64,000 nt of DNA from Doryteuthis pealeii (taxonomy: Eukaryota > Mollusca > Cephalopoda > Myopsida > Loliginidae). Shown here one piece after another: positions 27,911 through 38,050 of the stretch. The stretch covers positions 68,265,869-68,329,868 of the forward strand of contig CM042148.1 of NCBI GenBank assembly GCA_023376005.1, given 5' to 3'. Position 1 is the first letter of the stretch; every line of letters starts with the position of its first letter. The position numbers were made by a program, and so were the translations under genes. The notes under the pieces are model-generated. The model saw nothing but the letters and a program-made list of their open reading frames with translations, ran no database searches and was not told where the DNA came from.

Positions 27911-28755
27911 TTTTTTTTATTTAAAAAAAAAATTATTTTACTACATTTTAATGTAACCCACCTTAAGACAAATTGATGTTTTATAAACTAATTTATTTTA
28001 TTAAAATTCTAACACTCGCTATAAAAAAAAAACAATTCAATTAATTTGTTTATGAATCAATTATAATTAAAACAATTTCTGAAGTATACTCTCTACAATA
28101 TTAGTATTTTCCTAACTGTCCTCACTTCTCTCTCGATATATATCTATCTATCTATCTCTATCAATTTTATATGATTCTAAGAGAATATATTTCAAAGCTC
28201 TACAAGTATACATACAGCAAAAATATAATGTCTACATATATACAATCCCTACATAAAACAGCTGTTATCTTTTTAGTGAAATATTCAATATATTTTTTTG
28301 ATAAGTTATCTGATTTTCATAAAAATAAATAGATTGATATAATTTTTTTTTTAATATTACACTCAACAGTTACTTATCTTTATCAAACTATCATTCTATA
28401 AAAAATAACAGATTTTTTAAATAGAAAATTGAATTATAATCAAACATAACAGACTTAAGAATAAATTCTAGCTAAAAAGTAAAATAATTTGTATTTAATA
28501 TAATGAGCCTTCAATAACAGATTCATAAATAGATATTTATTGAAATAAATGTTGCAAGTTACAAGTACAAGGCTTAATGAAATTCTGAAAGATTTTCCCA
28601 ATATGTTAAATACTGATGATAGGCCCTAAGGCCAAAAAAAGCAATACAATAATCCATATTCATATTTGATGAATTTGAATAATATTTCTATTTAATATAT
28701 AGAAATATAAATTTATTTATATTAATTGTTACTGAAAATTTTATGATCCCTAGAG
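27911..28755. other. AT-rich intergenic DNA
   Basis: Upstream flank of the gene. No exon, no recognised repeat apart from a short (ATCT)n patch near 28140. Confidence 0.5.
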
Positions 28756-28820
<65 letters not shown>

Positions 28821-28986
28821 TATGTATATATGTATATATATATATGTATATATATGTATATGTATATATATATAATAATATATGTGTAATATATATATAC
28901 ACATATATATATGTGTATATATATATATGTATATATATATACACATATATATGTGTATATATATATGTATATATATATATATATAT
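28756..28986. repeat. Compound (TA)n/(TATG)n/(TACA)n array
   Basis: Alternating TA, TATG and TACA units. It gives long, meaningless open frames in several phases on both strands. Confidence 0.95.
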
Positions 28987-29074
28987 TTGGGAGAATATAT
29001 GCTTAATTGAAGTCGTACCTAATTTTGAAAATTAATTAATTAATAATTAATGAATTAGGCGGGCATACCTATTC

Positions 29075-29243
29075 AAATGTATGGCTAAACAAATCGAGAA
29101 AAATCAATCTCTGTATGTACATTTCGGCCTATTAGGCCTCATCAGCAGAGCTATAGACAGGAAGACCGCTTTGTGTGTGATTTGAACCCTAACTGTCAAG
29201 CTGACAGGCGGGGACTCTAACCATTACACCAGCTGGCCTTTCC
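29075..29243 (-). mobile_element. SINE family C with hammerhead, copy C1
   Basis: Minus-strand order: A-box-like TGGTGTAATGG near 29235-29225, B-box-like GGGTTCAAATC, GCGGTCTTCCTGTC, the hammerhead (29109-29150), then GATTTTTCTCGATTTG and TTTAGCC. About 165 bases. The tRNA-like boxes suggest pol III transcription. I take the 3' end from copy C4, where the matching sequence stops after GCCTTACATT. Confidence 0.8.
29109..29150 (-). ncRNA. Type I hammerhead ribozyme, intact motif
   Basis: Minus-strand order: stem I CTCTG, core CTGATGA, stem II GGCC-TAATA-GGCC, core GAAA, stem III ATGT/ACAT sharing the last core A, cleavage base A (complement of 29114), stem I CAGAG. Every expected pair and all invariant core bases are present. 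Stem III is a self-complementary octamer, so it must form two pairs around GTAC or pair between two molecules, as known for the short-stem-III hammerheads of schistosome Sm-alpha and Penelope-like elements. Cleavage would fall between complement positions 29114 and 29113 and separate the tRNA-like head from the tail. Activity is not tested. Confidence 0.85.
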
Positions 29244-29244
29244 C

Positions 29245-29340
29245 AGCGGTCTTCCTGTCTATAGCTCTGCTGATGAGGCCTAGTAGGCTGAAATGTACAT
29301 ACAGAGATTGATTTTTCTCGATTTGTTTAGCCTTACATTT
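29245..29340 (+). mobile_element. SINE family C, copy C2, head missing
   Basis: Starts at GCGGTCTTCCTG and continues through the hammerhead to CCTTACATTT. The tRNA-like head is absent because the palindrome begins here. Confidence 0.75.
29265..29306 (+). ncRNA. Hammerhead ribozyme, one weakened pair
   Basis: Same arrangement as 29109-29150. Stem II is GGCC-TAGTA-GGCT, so the pair next to the core is G-U instead of G-C. Stem I, both core segments, stem III and the cleavage base are unchanged. Likely weaker than the minus-strand copy. Confidence 0.75.
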
Positions 29341-29554
29341 GAATAGGTATGCCCACCTAATTCATTAATTATTAATTAATTAATTTTCAAAATTAGGTAC
29401 GACTTCAATTAAGCATATATTCTCCCAAAAATTGTTGGCTAAAAAAGCCATGTCAAAACACATTGTTTGTTTGTTTACTTCTCATACTGTTGTGTAGTAA
29501 AGTCACCATAAATGAAATATAACCTACTTCTAAACAAAACGAAAAATCTGGAAA

Positions 29555-29700
29555 AGCCCAGCTGGTGTAATGGTTAGAGTCCCCGCCTGTCAGCTTGACA
29601 GTCAGGGTCCGAATCACACACAAAGCGGTCTTCCTGTCTATAGCTCTGCTGAAATGTACATACAGGGATTGATTTTTCTCGATTTGTTTAGCCTTACATT

Positions 29701-29701
<1 letters not shown>
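29555..29701 (+). mobile_element. SINE family C, copy C3
   Basis: Complete head (CTGGTGTAATGGTTAGAGTC, then GGGTCCGAATC with one change in the B box) and tail, but its ribozyme lacks 18 bases (see 29644-29667). Confidence 0.75.
29644..29667 (+). ncRNA. Broken hammerhead (stem II deleted)
   Basis: The sequence jumps from CTCTGCTGA directly to AATGTACATA. The 18 missing bases contain the second half of the CTGATGA core, all of stem II, and the GA of the GAAA core. Stem I survives as CTCTG and CAGGG. It cannot be active. Confidence 0.85.
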
Positions 29702-30334
<633 letters not shown>

Positions 30335-30553
30335 AAGTCAACAGACTGGCCTATTGTAAGTATCAGCTGGACACTGAAGGAGTCTATCCCCTTTTCACCA
30401 ACACAAGACCAGAGAGATTTTTTGAATCTGACGTGGAGCATCATACCTACCATTTTACCGCAGAGATCCTATCTACACTGAGTTGGTGAGGACTGGTATT
30501 GAACCCAGAACCTTGTGGTTCCTAAGCGAATACTTTACTGATCGAGCTAAAGA
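30335..30553 (-). mobile_element. SINE family B
   Basis: Minus-strand copy of the family described at 30724-30980, with GTCTATCCCCTTTTCACC and a decayed head (GAACCCAGAACCTTGTGG). No T-run terminator seen. Confidence 0.7.
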
Positions 30554-30723
30554 GATTTACTTTTAACTTTTCAAATCCTGGGCAATATTGGGTAGCTCTG
30601 CTAGTTTACTATGCATATTAAATATTAAATATTAAACATTTGTTAATTGCAACTTTTAGGTTCAATTCTAAGCTTGACAAAAAAAAAAAAAAATGAGTCT
30701 TTTTAGAAAAATATGCAACAACT

Positions 30724-30980
30724 TCGGGTTAGCTCAGTCGGTAGAGCATTCGGCTAGAAACCACAAGGTTCCTAGTTCGATACCGGTCCTCGCCAACTCA
30801 GCGTATGAGTAGCACAGGGATCTGTGCGGTAAAGTAAGGAGCTGATGGTAGGTGTGGCGCACCACCTCAGACGCTAAAATAATCTCCTTGGTCTAGCGCA
30901 AGTGAAAAGGAGATAGACTCCCCCACTGATTGGCCGATACTGACTTTAGGCCGCCCCGATGACTTTACTTTTACTTACTT
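30724..30980 (+). mobile_element. SINE family B, near full length
   Basis: tRNA-like head with A box TTAGCTCAGTCGGTAGAGC and B box TAGTTCGATACCGG, then a body with ATGAGTAGCACAGGGATCTG, GGTAGGTGTGGCGC, AAGGAGATAGACTCCC and a 3' end GCCGCCCCGATGACTTTACT. At least twelve copies occur in the window. A genuine tRNA is unlikely because the body always follows. Confidence 0.85.
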
Positions 30981-31030
30981 CCATAATACAGTATGGCTAC
31001 ATCACTTGGACTTTGACAAAATGCTTGGAG

Positions 31031-31193
31031 AAAAAGCTAGTGTAATGGTTAGAGTCCCCGCCTGTCAGCTTGACAGTCAGGGTTCGAATCACACACAAAG
31101 CGGTCTTCCTGTCTATAGCTCTGCTGATGATGCCTAATAGGCCGAAATGTACATACAGGGATTGATTTTTCTCGATTTGTTTAGCCTTACATT
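31031..31193 (+). mobile_element. SINE family C, copy C4
   Basis: Head GTGTAATGGTTAGAGTCC, intact B box GGTTCGAATC (31081-31090), GCGGTCTTCCTGTC, hammerhead, then TTGATTTTTCTCGATTTG and GCCTTACATT. It ends sharply at the LINE sequence, which defines the SINE's 3' end. It is clearly younger than the LINE copy it interrupts. Confidence 0.85.
31119..31160 (+). ncRNA. Hammerhead ribozyme, damaged stem II
   Basis: Stem I CTCTG/CAGGG (one G-U), core CTGATGA, stem II TGCC-TAATA-GGCC, core GAAA, stem III ATGT/ACAT, cleavage base A at 31155. A G-to-T change at 31131 breaks the stem II pair next to the core, so activity is likely reduced or lost. Confidence 0.75.
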
Positions 31194-31425
31194 AAATAAG
31201 GATGCTGTGTGCTGTTTTGAACAAATCCTAGAAGCAGCACTCCACAAAAACAGCAGCTGTATGGCCACTTACCTCCTATCACTTAAACCAGCCAAGTAAG
31301 ATGAGCAAGACATGCTGGGCACTGCTGGAGGGGTAAGAACAACATCATGATTTTCTCCTGTGGCCTACATACATGGACACACCAGTGTTGACCTAGCAGC
31401 AAAAATTTACAGGGGGATATCCGTG

Positions 31426-31935
31426 GCATAATGGCTAACATACTGTGGTGATTCAGACCACGAGTGGTGACAGACAAGTTAGAGTTAAAGAATAAAACAC
31501 AAACACAAACTTAGAATTCGAATCGACATGTATTATGTGCATACATAACAAATAGTTGCAGACTTTGGTTTGTCTGCGGGAATGTTATACAGAATAATAG
31601 TCCACTTAGCTGAAATCCTGAGGTAGGTGAATCATTGGAGTCACTTGCTACGGCTTATCTGCTCACTCTGCTGGATATATTGTTGTCCGACTCCTGGAGC
31701 TGTTTGATCAGAAAGAGGTAGAATTTGCCTCTTTGGCTTTGCCGCCAAAGAATGCTGGCCCGTGATTGGTTGATAGCAAGGCTTGTAGAACAAGGACGAT
31801 AATCCCTACCTCAGATATTTTTATAATACTGAACTACAAGATTGTAGTATATGAGTTCAAACTCCAGTTGCATTATTGTGTTTACTTTCAGACTGGTACC
31901 CTTGGTAAAGGTATAAGGCAAAACCACTCATGCAT
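31426..31935 (+). mobile_element. tRNA-headed SINE split by an insertion
   Basis: Head ATCCGTGGCATAATGGCTAAC at 31428-31448 and body resuming at about 31832 with GTATATGAGTTCAAACTCC and ATTGTGTTTACTTTCAGAC. An intact relative is at 32266-32425. Confidence 0.65.
31446..31825. mobile_element. 380-bp insertion, possible solo LTR
   Basis: The flanks carry the same hexamer ATACTG at 31440-31445 and 31826-31831, a plausible target duplication. The insert begins TGGTGATTCAG and has no terminal inverted repeat and no open frame. A solo LTR would fit the 5-6 bp duplication, but the 3' end lacks CA, so the class is open. Confidence 0.4.
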
Positions 31936-32265
31936 AGCTAATGTTTAAAAAATTGCATGAATCCCTTTTGGTATTCCTCTTTTGAGGTGTCTCAGGCAAT
32001 AGGAAATAAATCCAGCCCTGCCCCTTTTAGAGAAGGAGACAGATATTGCCTGGAGGGATAGCCCCCAGGGATCATGTTGTTATAAATATTTTACTATTCC
32101 ACAGGTCAAAACTACTGGACACAGGACTCGAAGGTCAGGTAAGTATTAAATAGTATCACTGCTGTTCTACAAGGATGGTTTTGGCTTTAAATGACCCATG
32201 AAGGTTGATATGCCATTAAACAAAGAAACCAAACCGAAACATGGACATGCCAATGTTGGCCAACC
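31936..32265 (+). other. Repeat-derived DNA with an E-type 3' end
   Basis: It ends with AAATGACCCATGAAGGTTG and ATATGCCATTAAACAAAG, the 3' part of retroposon E. The rest (about 31960-32150) is not recognised. Confidence 0.4.
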
Positions 32266-32540
32266 AGCAAAAATTTACAGGGGAATATCTGTGGCGTAAT
32301 GGCTAACACACTGGATTGTAGTAGGTGAGCTCAAACTCCAGTTGAATTATTGTGTTTACTTTCAGACTAATACTCTTGGGAAAGGTATGAGGCCCCTTGT
32401 CCTCCTAGCTATGGATCAAATAATATAACTGCTGTTCTACAAGGATGGCTTTTGCATTAAATAACTCATGAATGTTGATATGCCATTAAACAAAGAAATG
32501 AAACCAAACCAAACCAAACCAAACCAAACCAAACTAAAAA
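32266..32540 (+). mobile_element. tRNA-headed SINE joined to an E-type tail
   Basis: Head ATATCTGTGGCGTAATGG, B-box-like GAGCTCAAACTCC, body TTGTGTTTACTTTCAGAC, then ATATGCCATTAAACAAAG and a (CCAAA)n tail at 32500-32535. The region 31830-32250 is arranged the same way, so this composite may be one SINE family sharing its tail with E. Confidence 0.6.
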
Positions 32541-33380
32541 CTTACATACAACAGCAGGTAGCAGGGAGCTCTTAGAATATCCCGGTGGCAAGCAAATAAT
32601 TTTGGATGAAAGAAGACAAAACAACAGTTGAAAATTAAAACAACATATTTTCAAAAATACAAAGGTGCTGCAAATTTAATAGATTTAAAATGATTTGTTT
32701 TGGTCAATTTCGACGCGATCCGCCATTCTGTCTATTTTTCAATGGTTTTACATGCTTGTTTACAATTTTAATGTAACATTCGTGATTGAAAAAAAAATTA
32801 CCAAAAATCAGGTAATTATCCGATTTTAATGAAATTTTCAGTATTGATTTATCAATTCATGAATTTTATAATGCATCAGTTATTTTATTTCAAAACTTTA
32901 ATTTAGTATTTTTGCTATGAAAAATTAATGTATAAAATTCATTTAAAATGTGAAAAACATGATGTTAAGTTTAAAATGTTATATTTTTAGATTCTAGAAA
33001 TAAATATCTACTTAATGCAAACCTTATTTTTTTAGACAAAAGTAATAAGTTTTGAAGAAAAACTTGATTGAAAATGTACCCCCCCCCCTTTTTAAGCAGA
33101 AAAAATATCAATGTATAATTTTTTCTTTTATAAGAATTGCTGAGGTAAGTTGAAATTGCGCTGGATATACCACTCGCTGTTTGCTGGTGAAGTTGCGCTA
33201 GAATACAATTTTACTCGCAGTTGATAGGGAGCACTTGAAAATCGTGTCTCACCTGGTGAAAGTTCATCCAATAAGCAAAAGGTGAAGGGAGCAGTTGATA
33301 AGTGCCTTTCGTCATATTGTATATTGGTGATTCGCCATCTGGTGGCAGGGGGAGATAACTCAACTATCATTTTTCTGATA
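32541..33380. other. AT-rich DNA, repeat remnants
   Basis: No gene recognised. A 10-base C run at about 33079 and the motif GGGGGAGATAACTC near 33348-33361, which I know from many molluscan short repeats. An open frame at 33128-33553 (minus) overlaps these repeats and has no family signature. Confidence 0.4.
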
Positions 33381-33496
33381 CTATGTATGGACACTGGATG
33401 CCGAGTTGAGGACCTTCCAGGAGCAATGACTGATAGAGACAGATGGCAAGAGAGAAAGTCAAGGGAATCTGTGCTGTCAGCATGACTTGATGATGG
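33381..33496 (+). mobile_element. RTE-like LINE 3' end
   Basis: Encodes the remnant MDTGCRVEDLPGAMTDRDRW and ends in CAGCATGACTTGATGATGG, the same terminal region as at 44569-44916 and 53293-53732. 5'-truncated. Confidence 0.75.
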
Positions 33497-33755
33497 TTTG
33501 GTTTGGTTTGTTTTATGGCATATCAACCTCAGTGGGTCATTTAATGCCGACAAAGTTTTGAAATAAACTCATTCTTAATGGATACTCAATTTTTTTTTTA
33601 TAAACACATTTTCCTATTTAACCCATAGATGGGACACTAACAGGTACTACCACTCCGAGTCAGAGTGGACTAGGGAGCAATGGTGCTCCACATTCCCCAA
33701 ACCTCTAGAACTGGAACCTCACCATCAGATAGAGTTTAACGTCATACCCAGGACT
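33497..33755 (-). mobile_element. Retroposon E, 3' half
   Basis: On the plus strand: (GGTTT)n, ATGGCATATCAACC, T-rich stretch, TTTAACCCATAGATGGGAC, TCAGAGTGGAC, then it breaks off after TTTAACGTCATACCCAGGAC. Confidence 0.7.
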
Positions 33756-34148
33756 TGATGATGATGAGGATGATGATGATGATGATGAGATAAAATAGAC
33801 ATCTTTACCAATTGAGCAACAGTATTTTCCATGGTAGTTATGATGATCACAGCTGTTATAGTCATAGTATCCAATTTGTATTATTAAATTTCAAGGGTTT
33901 TACAAGAGAAAGACAGAATCGCCGTAGAAATACGAGATGTTGGTGGTGGGGAGGAGAGGGGGGCCATGGAAAGCATGTGGTAAAAAAATTGAATTATTAT
34001 TACCTACTGGACCGTGCTGCCTATTTTAATCAAATGAATTATTACTTGCCCTAACTAACATGTTTGATTATTACCTGCGTTTAATTGAACTGCTGAGAGA
34101 AGAGGATGAGAAAGAAATTTTGACTCTTCGATATGAATCAAATGTGTC
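33756..34148. other. Unassigned DNA
   Basis: (GATGAT)n near 33759-33788, an open frame at 33812-34054 with no family signature. Confidence 0.4.
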
Positions 34149-34313
34149 AGGCAGAAATAACAATGTCCTGTTTACATAACTCATCCAGTGAAAATATTAA
34201 TAGGAATATATGAATAGCATTGTATTCTTAACCCTTAAAACCCGAGCGACCGGTATTTGCATTTCTACCGAGAAGTACATATACCCAAGTGACCTGGATT
34301 CTGGCCAAGCTCA
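34149..34313 (+). mobile_element. Element F fragment, piggyBac-like end
   Basis: Carries AACAATGTCCTGTTTACATA, GAATAGCATTGTATTC and then TTAACCCTTAAAACCCGAG. TTAA followed by CCC is how piggyBac-type ends look. The tail CTACCGAGAAGTACATA recurs near 36960 and 39560. Confidence 0.45.
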
Positions 34314-34535
34314 GCCGGTAAAGCACCCGCCTACTAAACACAAGGTTCCTGGTTCGATACTGGTACCCGCCAACTCAGAGTATGGGTAATGCAGACTGGG
34401 TTATCTGATCTATACGGTAAAGTGGGGAGCTGACGCTAGGTGTGGCGCTCCACCTTAGAAAAAAATCTCCCCGGTCTAGTGCTTGTGAAAAGGGGATAGA
34501 CTCCCTCACTGTCCTGCTGATACCAGCAATTGCAC
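34314..34535 (+). mobile_element. SINE family B
   Basis: Head CCAAGCTCAGCCGGTAAAGC and TGGTTCGATACTGG, body GGTGTGGCGCTCCACC and AAGGGGATAGACTCCC. 3' end truncated. It follows element F directly. Confidence 0.8.
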
Positions 34536-34547
34536 AATATATACATA

Positions 34548-35472
34548 TTTACCAACCCCTCCACACAATTAGAATGTGACACAAGGTCAATTTAGGAAGT
34601 GGGTTAGTTGGTTGGTTGGCTGGTTGGTTGGTTGGTTGGATTTTATGACATCTCAACCCTTGTTGGGTTATTTTATGCTGAAGACGTTTTGTTTTATTTT
34701 TTCTTGATGGATACTCAATTTCTTTTTTAATTCAATTTTCCTTTTAAACACATTTTTTAAACTCTATTTGACCCACAGATGGAACCCTAAAAGGTACTAT
34801 CACTCTGTGTCAGAGTGGAACTGGGAGTAATGGTGACTACACATTCAACTGAGCTCCAGAATTGGAACTTCACCTTTGGATGCAATTTAACATAATACCC
34901 AGGACATTAAGAACCTTAGCCACCGCCTTCTAGCACATATATGATAAAAAAAGTTGGGACTTGCCATAAGAGCAATAGGATTGGGACAATCATATAGGTG
35001 CTAGGGCTTGATGTGACCAGCCGATTAATCAGATGGGTCCTCTCCAAACGACCGTCTAGCCTAAGTAAGTGCCAAAGGGGAGTGTTGCATGTTATGGACT
35101 GCTCAGCCATCAGGGTTCAATCCTTTAGCATCACAGATTGCCACCCACAATGAACAGGTTGCCCCATTTGGGGGAGGGGGGATTCATAGCCCTCTTCAGA
35201 GGTGTAATCGGTGTATTCTAAAGCCCCAGCCAATAGGGTTTTAGGAAGTGGAGTTTAACATGAATGAGCAGAGTTTTTCTTCTCCTAGACTGGTTGCCAT
35301 ACCAAGGTTAAAGTGCCCAGTCTGCCCTATTATTTATCAATAGCTGGATAGTTGAATTCATACCTTTCCCAAGAGTAATAGCACTATGTGAAATATAAAC
35401 AGCCTTGTTGAGGATTTGAACTAGTCCCACTGTATCCATTTCCGATGACAATAACCATAACACCAGGCACCT
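34548..35472 (-). mobile_element. SINE family A split by retroposon E
   Basis: The 3' end lies at 34548-34602 (CCCCTCCACACAATTAGAAT) and the body and head at 35240-35472 (CTAGACTGGTTGCCATACC, CATACCTTTCCCAAGAG, AACCATAACACC). Retroposon E sits between, flanked by a 12-bp duplication. Confidence 0.85.
34603..35239 (-). mobile_element. Retroposon E, full-length copy with target duplication
   Basis: It is 637 bp and flanked by TTTAGGAAGTGG at 34591-34602 and 35240-35251. On the minus strand it starts near TGGCTGGGGCTTTAGAATAC and ends in a (CCAA)n tail at 34603-34635, which sets its orientation. There is no coding frame, so it must depend on another element's machinery. At least ten partial copies are in the window. 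A clear pol III head is not obvious. Confidence 0.85.
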
Positions 35473-35574
35473 CTATCCTCAATATATACAAGTGTAATTC
35501 TGTTGTATAGCCATATATACCCAACATTGTAAATCATACATTGGGTATATAATCAAGAGAGGGGACTCGGGTGA

Positions 35575-36019
35575 TATATATTGAGAGAGAGACAGATACA
35601 GAGTCTTACTTGTTCTTCACTTCTTTTTGCTACGTCTAGTCGCCATGTTTCCTCCTCTTCTTCTTTGGCTGTCATCCTGTCATCTAGCTGTCTTCTTACT
35701 AAGGGTTAGTTTTTAGTCATGCAATTAATCAACTCACAAGACTTTTATTTCCTTGATCAAGATTTATTTAACCCATTCTTATTTGCCACGCGGGAGAATC
35801 AACCTCGCAGTGGCATATCTATGCCGCGTCGATCTCAGGTTGAAACTAAATCTAACTAGTTATGTTTTTTCTCAGGGTGCGCGAGATTCGTGCCTCTCTA
35901 GGGTCAGTTGGGGTCATCCAACGGAAATCTACCTACCTATGCTTTCTACTCCAATGAACCTATTTCAAACTAACTACAGGATCTTGTCAACCAACTATGA
36001 CACCACGTATTATGTAACA
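35575..36019 (-). mobile_element. LTR plus leader, LTR family 1 (a)
   Basis: On the minus strand the LTR runs from TGTTACATAATACGTGG (36019) to about 35705, with AATAAAAGTCTTGTGAG near its end. A leader follows with AGAAGACAGCTAG and purine-rich AAGAAGAAGAGGAGG. It matches the LTRs at 48236-48507 and 48706-49033 in start, AATAAA-type signal and end. No gag or pol follows. Confidence 0.55.
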
Positions 36020-36500
36020 ATTCCAAAAGTAAGGTCTCCAAAGCCCTAGAGAAGCAGCGAAACTGTTCATGTGACTATTGGCAACACTGTTGTATTTGTT
36101 GTGAATGTGCCTGCAACTGCCCATGTGCACACCTCACTGCCACACTCAGTTTTGGCTCGGCAATCATTTCCGATGGAGTTCCCACTTGATGCTACTGCCA
36201 AGTGTGAAGTTTGCATAGTTTTCGGTTTTTGAATGCAAAAGGCATTAAAATAATTGAAATTCATTGCCAATTAACATAAGTGTATGGTGAGTCGTGCATG
36301 GATGTCAAAAACGTCTGCAAGAGGTGTAGGGAGTTTGCAATGATGACTAGGTTCAACGCTTCCTCAACTACATAGTGATAGCACCTTCAAAAATGCATCA
36401 ACCAAAATGGAAATTATGTAGAAAAATAGATACATGTTCAAAGTTTAAAATGATGTAGGCATCATTTTTTATTTTTTATTGGCATTTTAGTCTCGGAAGA
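36020..36500. other. Unassigned DNA
   Basis: No gene or repeat family recognised; open frame at 36067-36270 (minus) lacks any signature. Confidence 0.4.
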
Positions 36501-36821
36501 CTATGATATAGTTTTTATGCCCCTGAAGATACAGCACCTCCTGTGACTGTAAAGTCCAATGTTCAAAAAACATTCTCGACTACAGATGTCGCATGTGAAG
36601 GCTCTCCCTGAAGATGTTGATGTGCCGGTGCTTTGTTGCTGCTGCTTTCTTCTGGACCTCTTGGCTTCACGGTGTTGCACCAGTGTGACCTCAGACATGA
36701 ACAGTCCTCTATGGAGAGCCTGCCGCCACCGAGGGCGGTCCTAAGCCAAATTTTCCCAGCTGGAAGGGGCAATGCCAAAGCACCTGAGATCATTCTTGCA
36801 TTCATCCTTGAAAGACATCAT
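36501..36821 (-). pseudogene. LINE ORF2 C-terminus with C2H2 finger, broken
   Basis: The minus-strand frame reads FKDECKNDLRCFGIAPSSWE, then an in-frame TAG in place of an expected residue before DRPRWRQALHRG, then a basic linker and a zinc finger CDICSREC...GLYSHRRCC. The pattern (short GI.P..WE, DR..WR and a terminal finger) is one I know from non-LTR retrotransposon reverse transcriptases of animals. It is a different LINE from the RTE copies here. Only the last 106 codons remain, so it is non-functional. Confidence 0.75.
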
Positions 36822-37639
36822 TAAGAATAAAGAATAAACGTTTCTGTGATTTCTAAATATTTTAGAGACCTTACCTTTAGGATTACCCTCATATTAATTG
36901 GAATATATGAATAGTATGGTATTCTTAACCTTTAGAACCCGAGCAACCTGTTTTTGAATTTCTACCTAGAAGTACATATACCCAAGTGGCCTGGATCGAG
37001 GCCTACAAAAATTTAAAAAAAGCAAATCAAAACCATGCTGATTATAATTTACCTAAACTTTATCAAATTTATATTTAGTATATTTATTTATATTTGTTTG
37101 TTTATTTATCTAATAATTGATTGTTCATTTATTCATAATTCAGTTTACAGTTTTTTAAAATTAAAATAAAAAAAACATGCAAATCAAAACAATGTTGCTT
37201 ATCATATATAAAAAAATGTTTTCAATTTAAAAAAAAAAAATATTATGAACGAATTTCAGTTATTAAAGTTTAATGTAATGGTATTTGTTTTTTTTATGTA
37301 CCTCAACGTTGCCTTTACAGATTTTTTAAAAATTAAAATAAAAAAACATGCAAATCAAAACAATGTTTGTTATTATTTATAAAAATTGTTTTCAAATTTG
37401 AAATAAATAAAATTATGAACGAATTTCAGTTATTAAAGTTTAATGAAACGTGACACTTGTTTATTTACTGTCTTTACGAGACAACGGTATCTATTTCGCT
37501 TGCTCTAAGTTGGGCCTACTTTTGTGAATTCACACACCCAAAGAACGGGCCTTTTCTTTCGGTGGCCTCGCCTGGATTCTGGCCAGGGAATCCTCCATAT
37601 ATACAAGGCTAATCCCAAAAGTAAGGTCTCCAAAACAAA
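36822..37639. repeat. Element F fragment and a direct duplication
   Basis: 36885-36990 matches element F (GGTATTCTTAACCTTTAGAA). Then 37142-37280 and 37313-37450 are direct duplicates (ACATGCAAATCAAAACAATG, ATTATGAACGAATTTCAG), with a third partial copy near 37010. 37560-37610 repeats the F-type CTGGATTCTGGCCAGGGAAT. Confidence 0.65.
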
Positions 37640-38050
37640 GAAATAACAATGTCCTGTTTATATAAGTCATCCAGTGAAAATATTAATAGGAATATATGAA
37701 TAGCATTGTATTCTTAACCCTTTGACCAGTATAAAGAAATAAATGTCCTGTTTATATAAGTCATCCAGTGAAAATATTAATAGGAATACATGAATAGCAT
37801 TGTATTCTTAACCCTTAAAACCCGAGTGACCAGTATAAAAGAAATAACAATGTCCTGTTTATATAAGTCATCCAGTGAAAATATTAATAGGAATATATGA
37901 ATAGCATTGTATTCTTAACCCTTAAAACCCGAGTGACCAGTATAAAAGAAATAACAATGTCCTGTTTATATAAGTCATCCAGTGAAAATATTAATAGGAA
38001 TATATGAATAGCATTGTATTCTTAACCCTTAAAACCCGAGTGACCAGTAG
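37640..38050 (+). repeat. Four tandem copies of about 105 bp from element F
   Basis: Units start at 37640, 37736, 37841 and 37948, each with AATAACAATGTCCTGTTTAT (the second lacks a few bases) and ending in TTAACCCTTAAAACCCGAG. The single copy at 34149 shows the pre-expansion form. Confidence 0.9.

Larger units (their letters stand above)
28987..29427. repeat. Long palindrome with 183-bp arms
   Basis: Left arm 28987-29169 is the near-perfect reverse complement of 29245-29427. The 75-base spacer is the tRNA-like head of the left SINE C copy. Each arm includes a hammerhead motif reading away from the centre. Confidence 0.9.
30981..31425 (+). mobile_element. RTE-like LINE 3' end split by SINE C4
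   Basis: The left piece (30981-31030) encodes QYGYITWTLTKCLEKK, matching the end of an RTE-type reverse transcriptase. The right piece (31194-31425) resumes with GAACAAATCCTAGAAGC and TATGGCCACTTACCTCC. The full order is seen uninterrupted at 53293-53732. Not functional. Confidence 0.75.

Noticed and set aside
28722..29035. Long open frames rich in Ile and Tyr
   Set aside because: They are translations of (TA)n and related repeats.
30724..30795. Possible real tRNA gene
   Set aside because: A and B boxes are present, but the same SINE body follows every copy and a proper acceptor stem is not formed.
33128..33553. Minus-strand frame of 141 codons
   Set aside because: It crosses the boundary of an RTE end and retroposon E, so it is composite.
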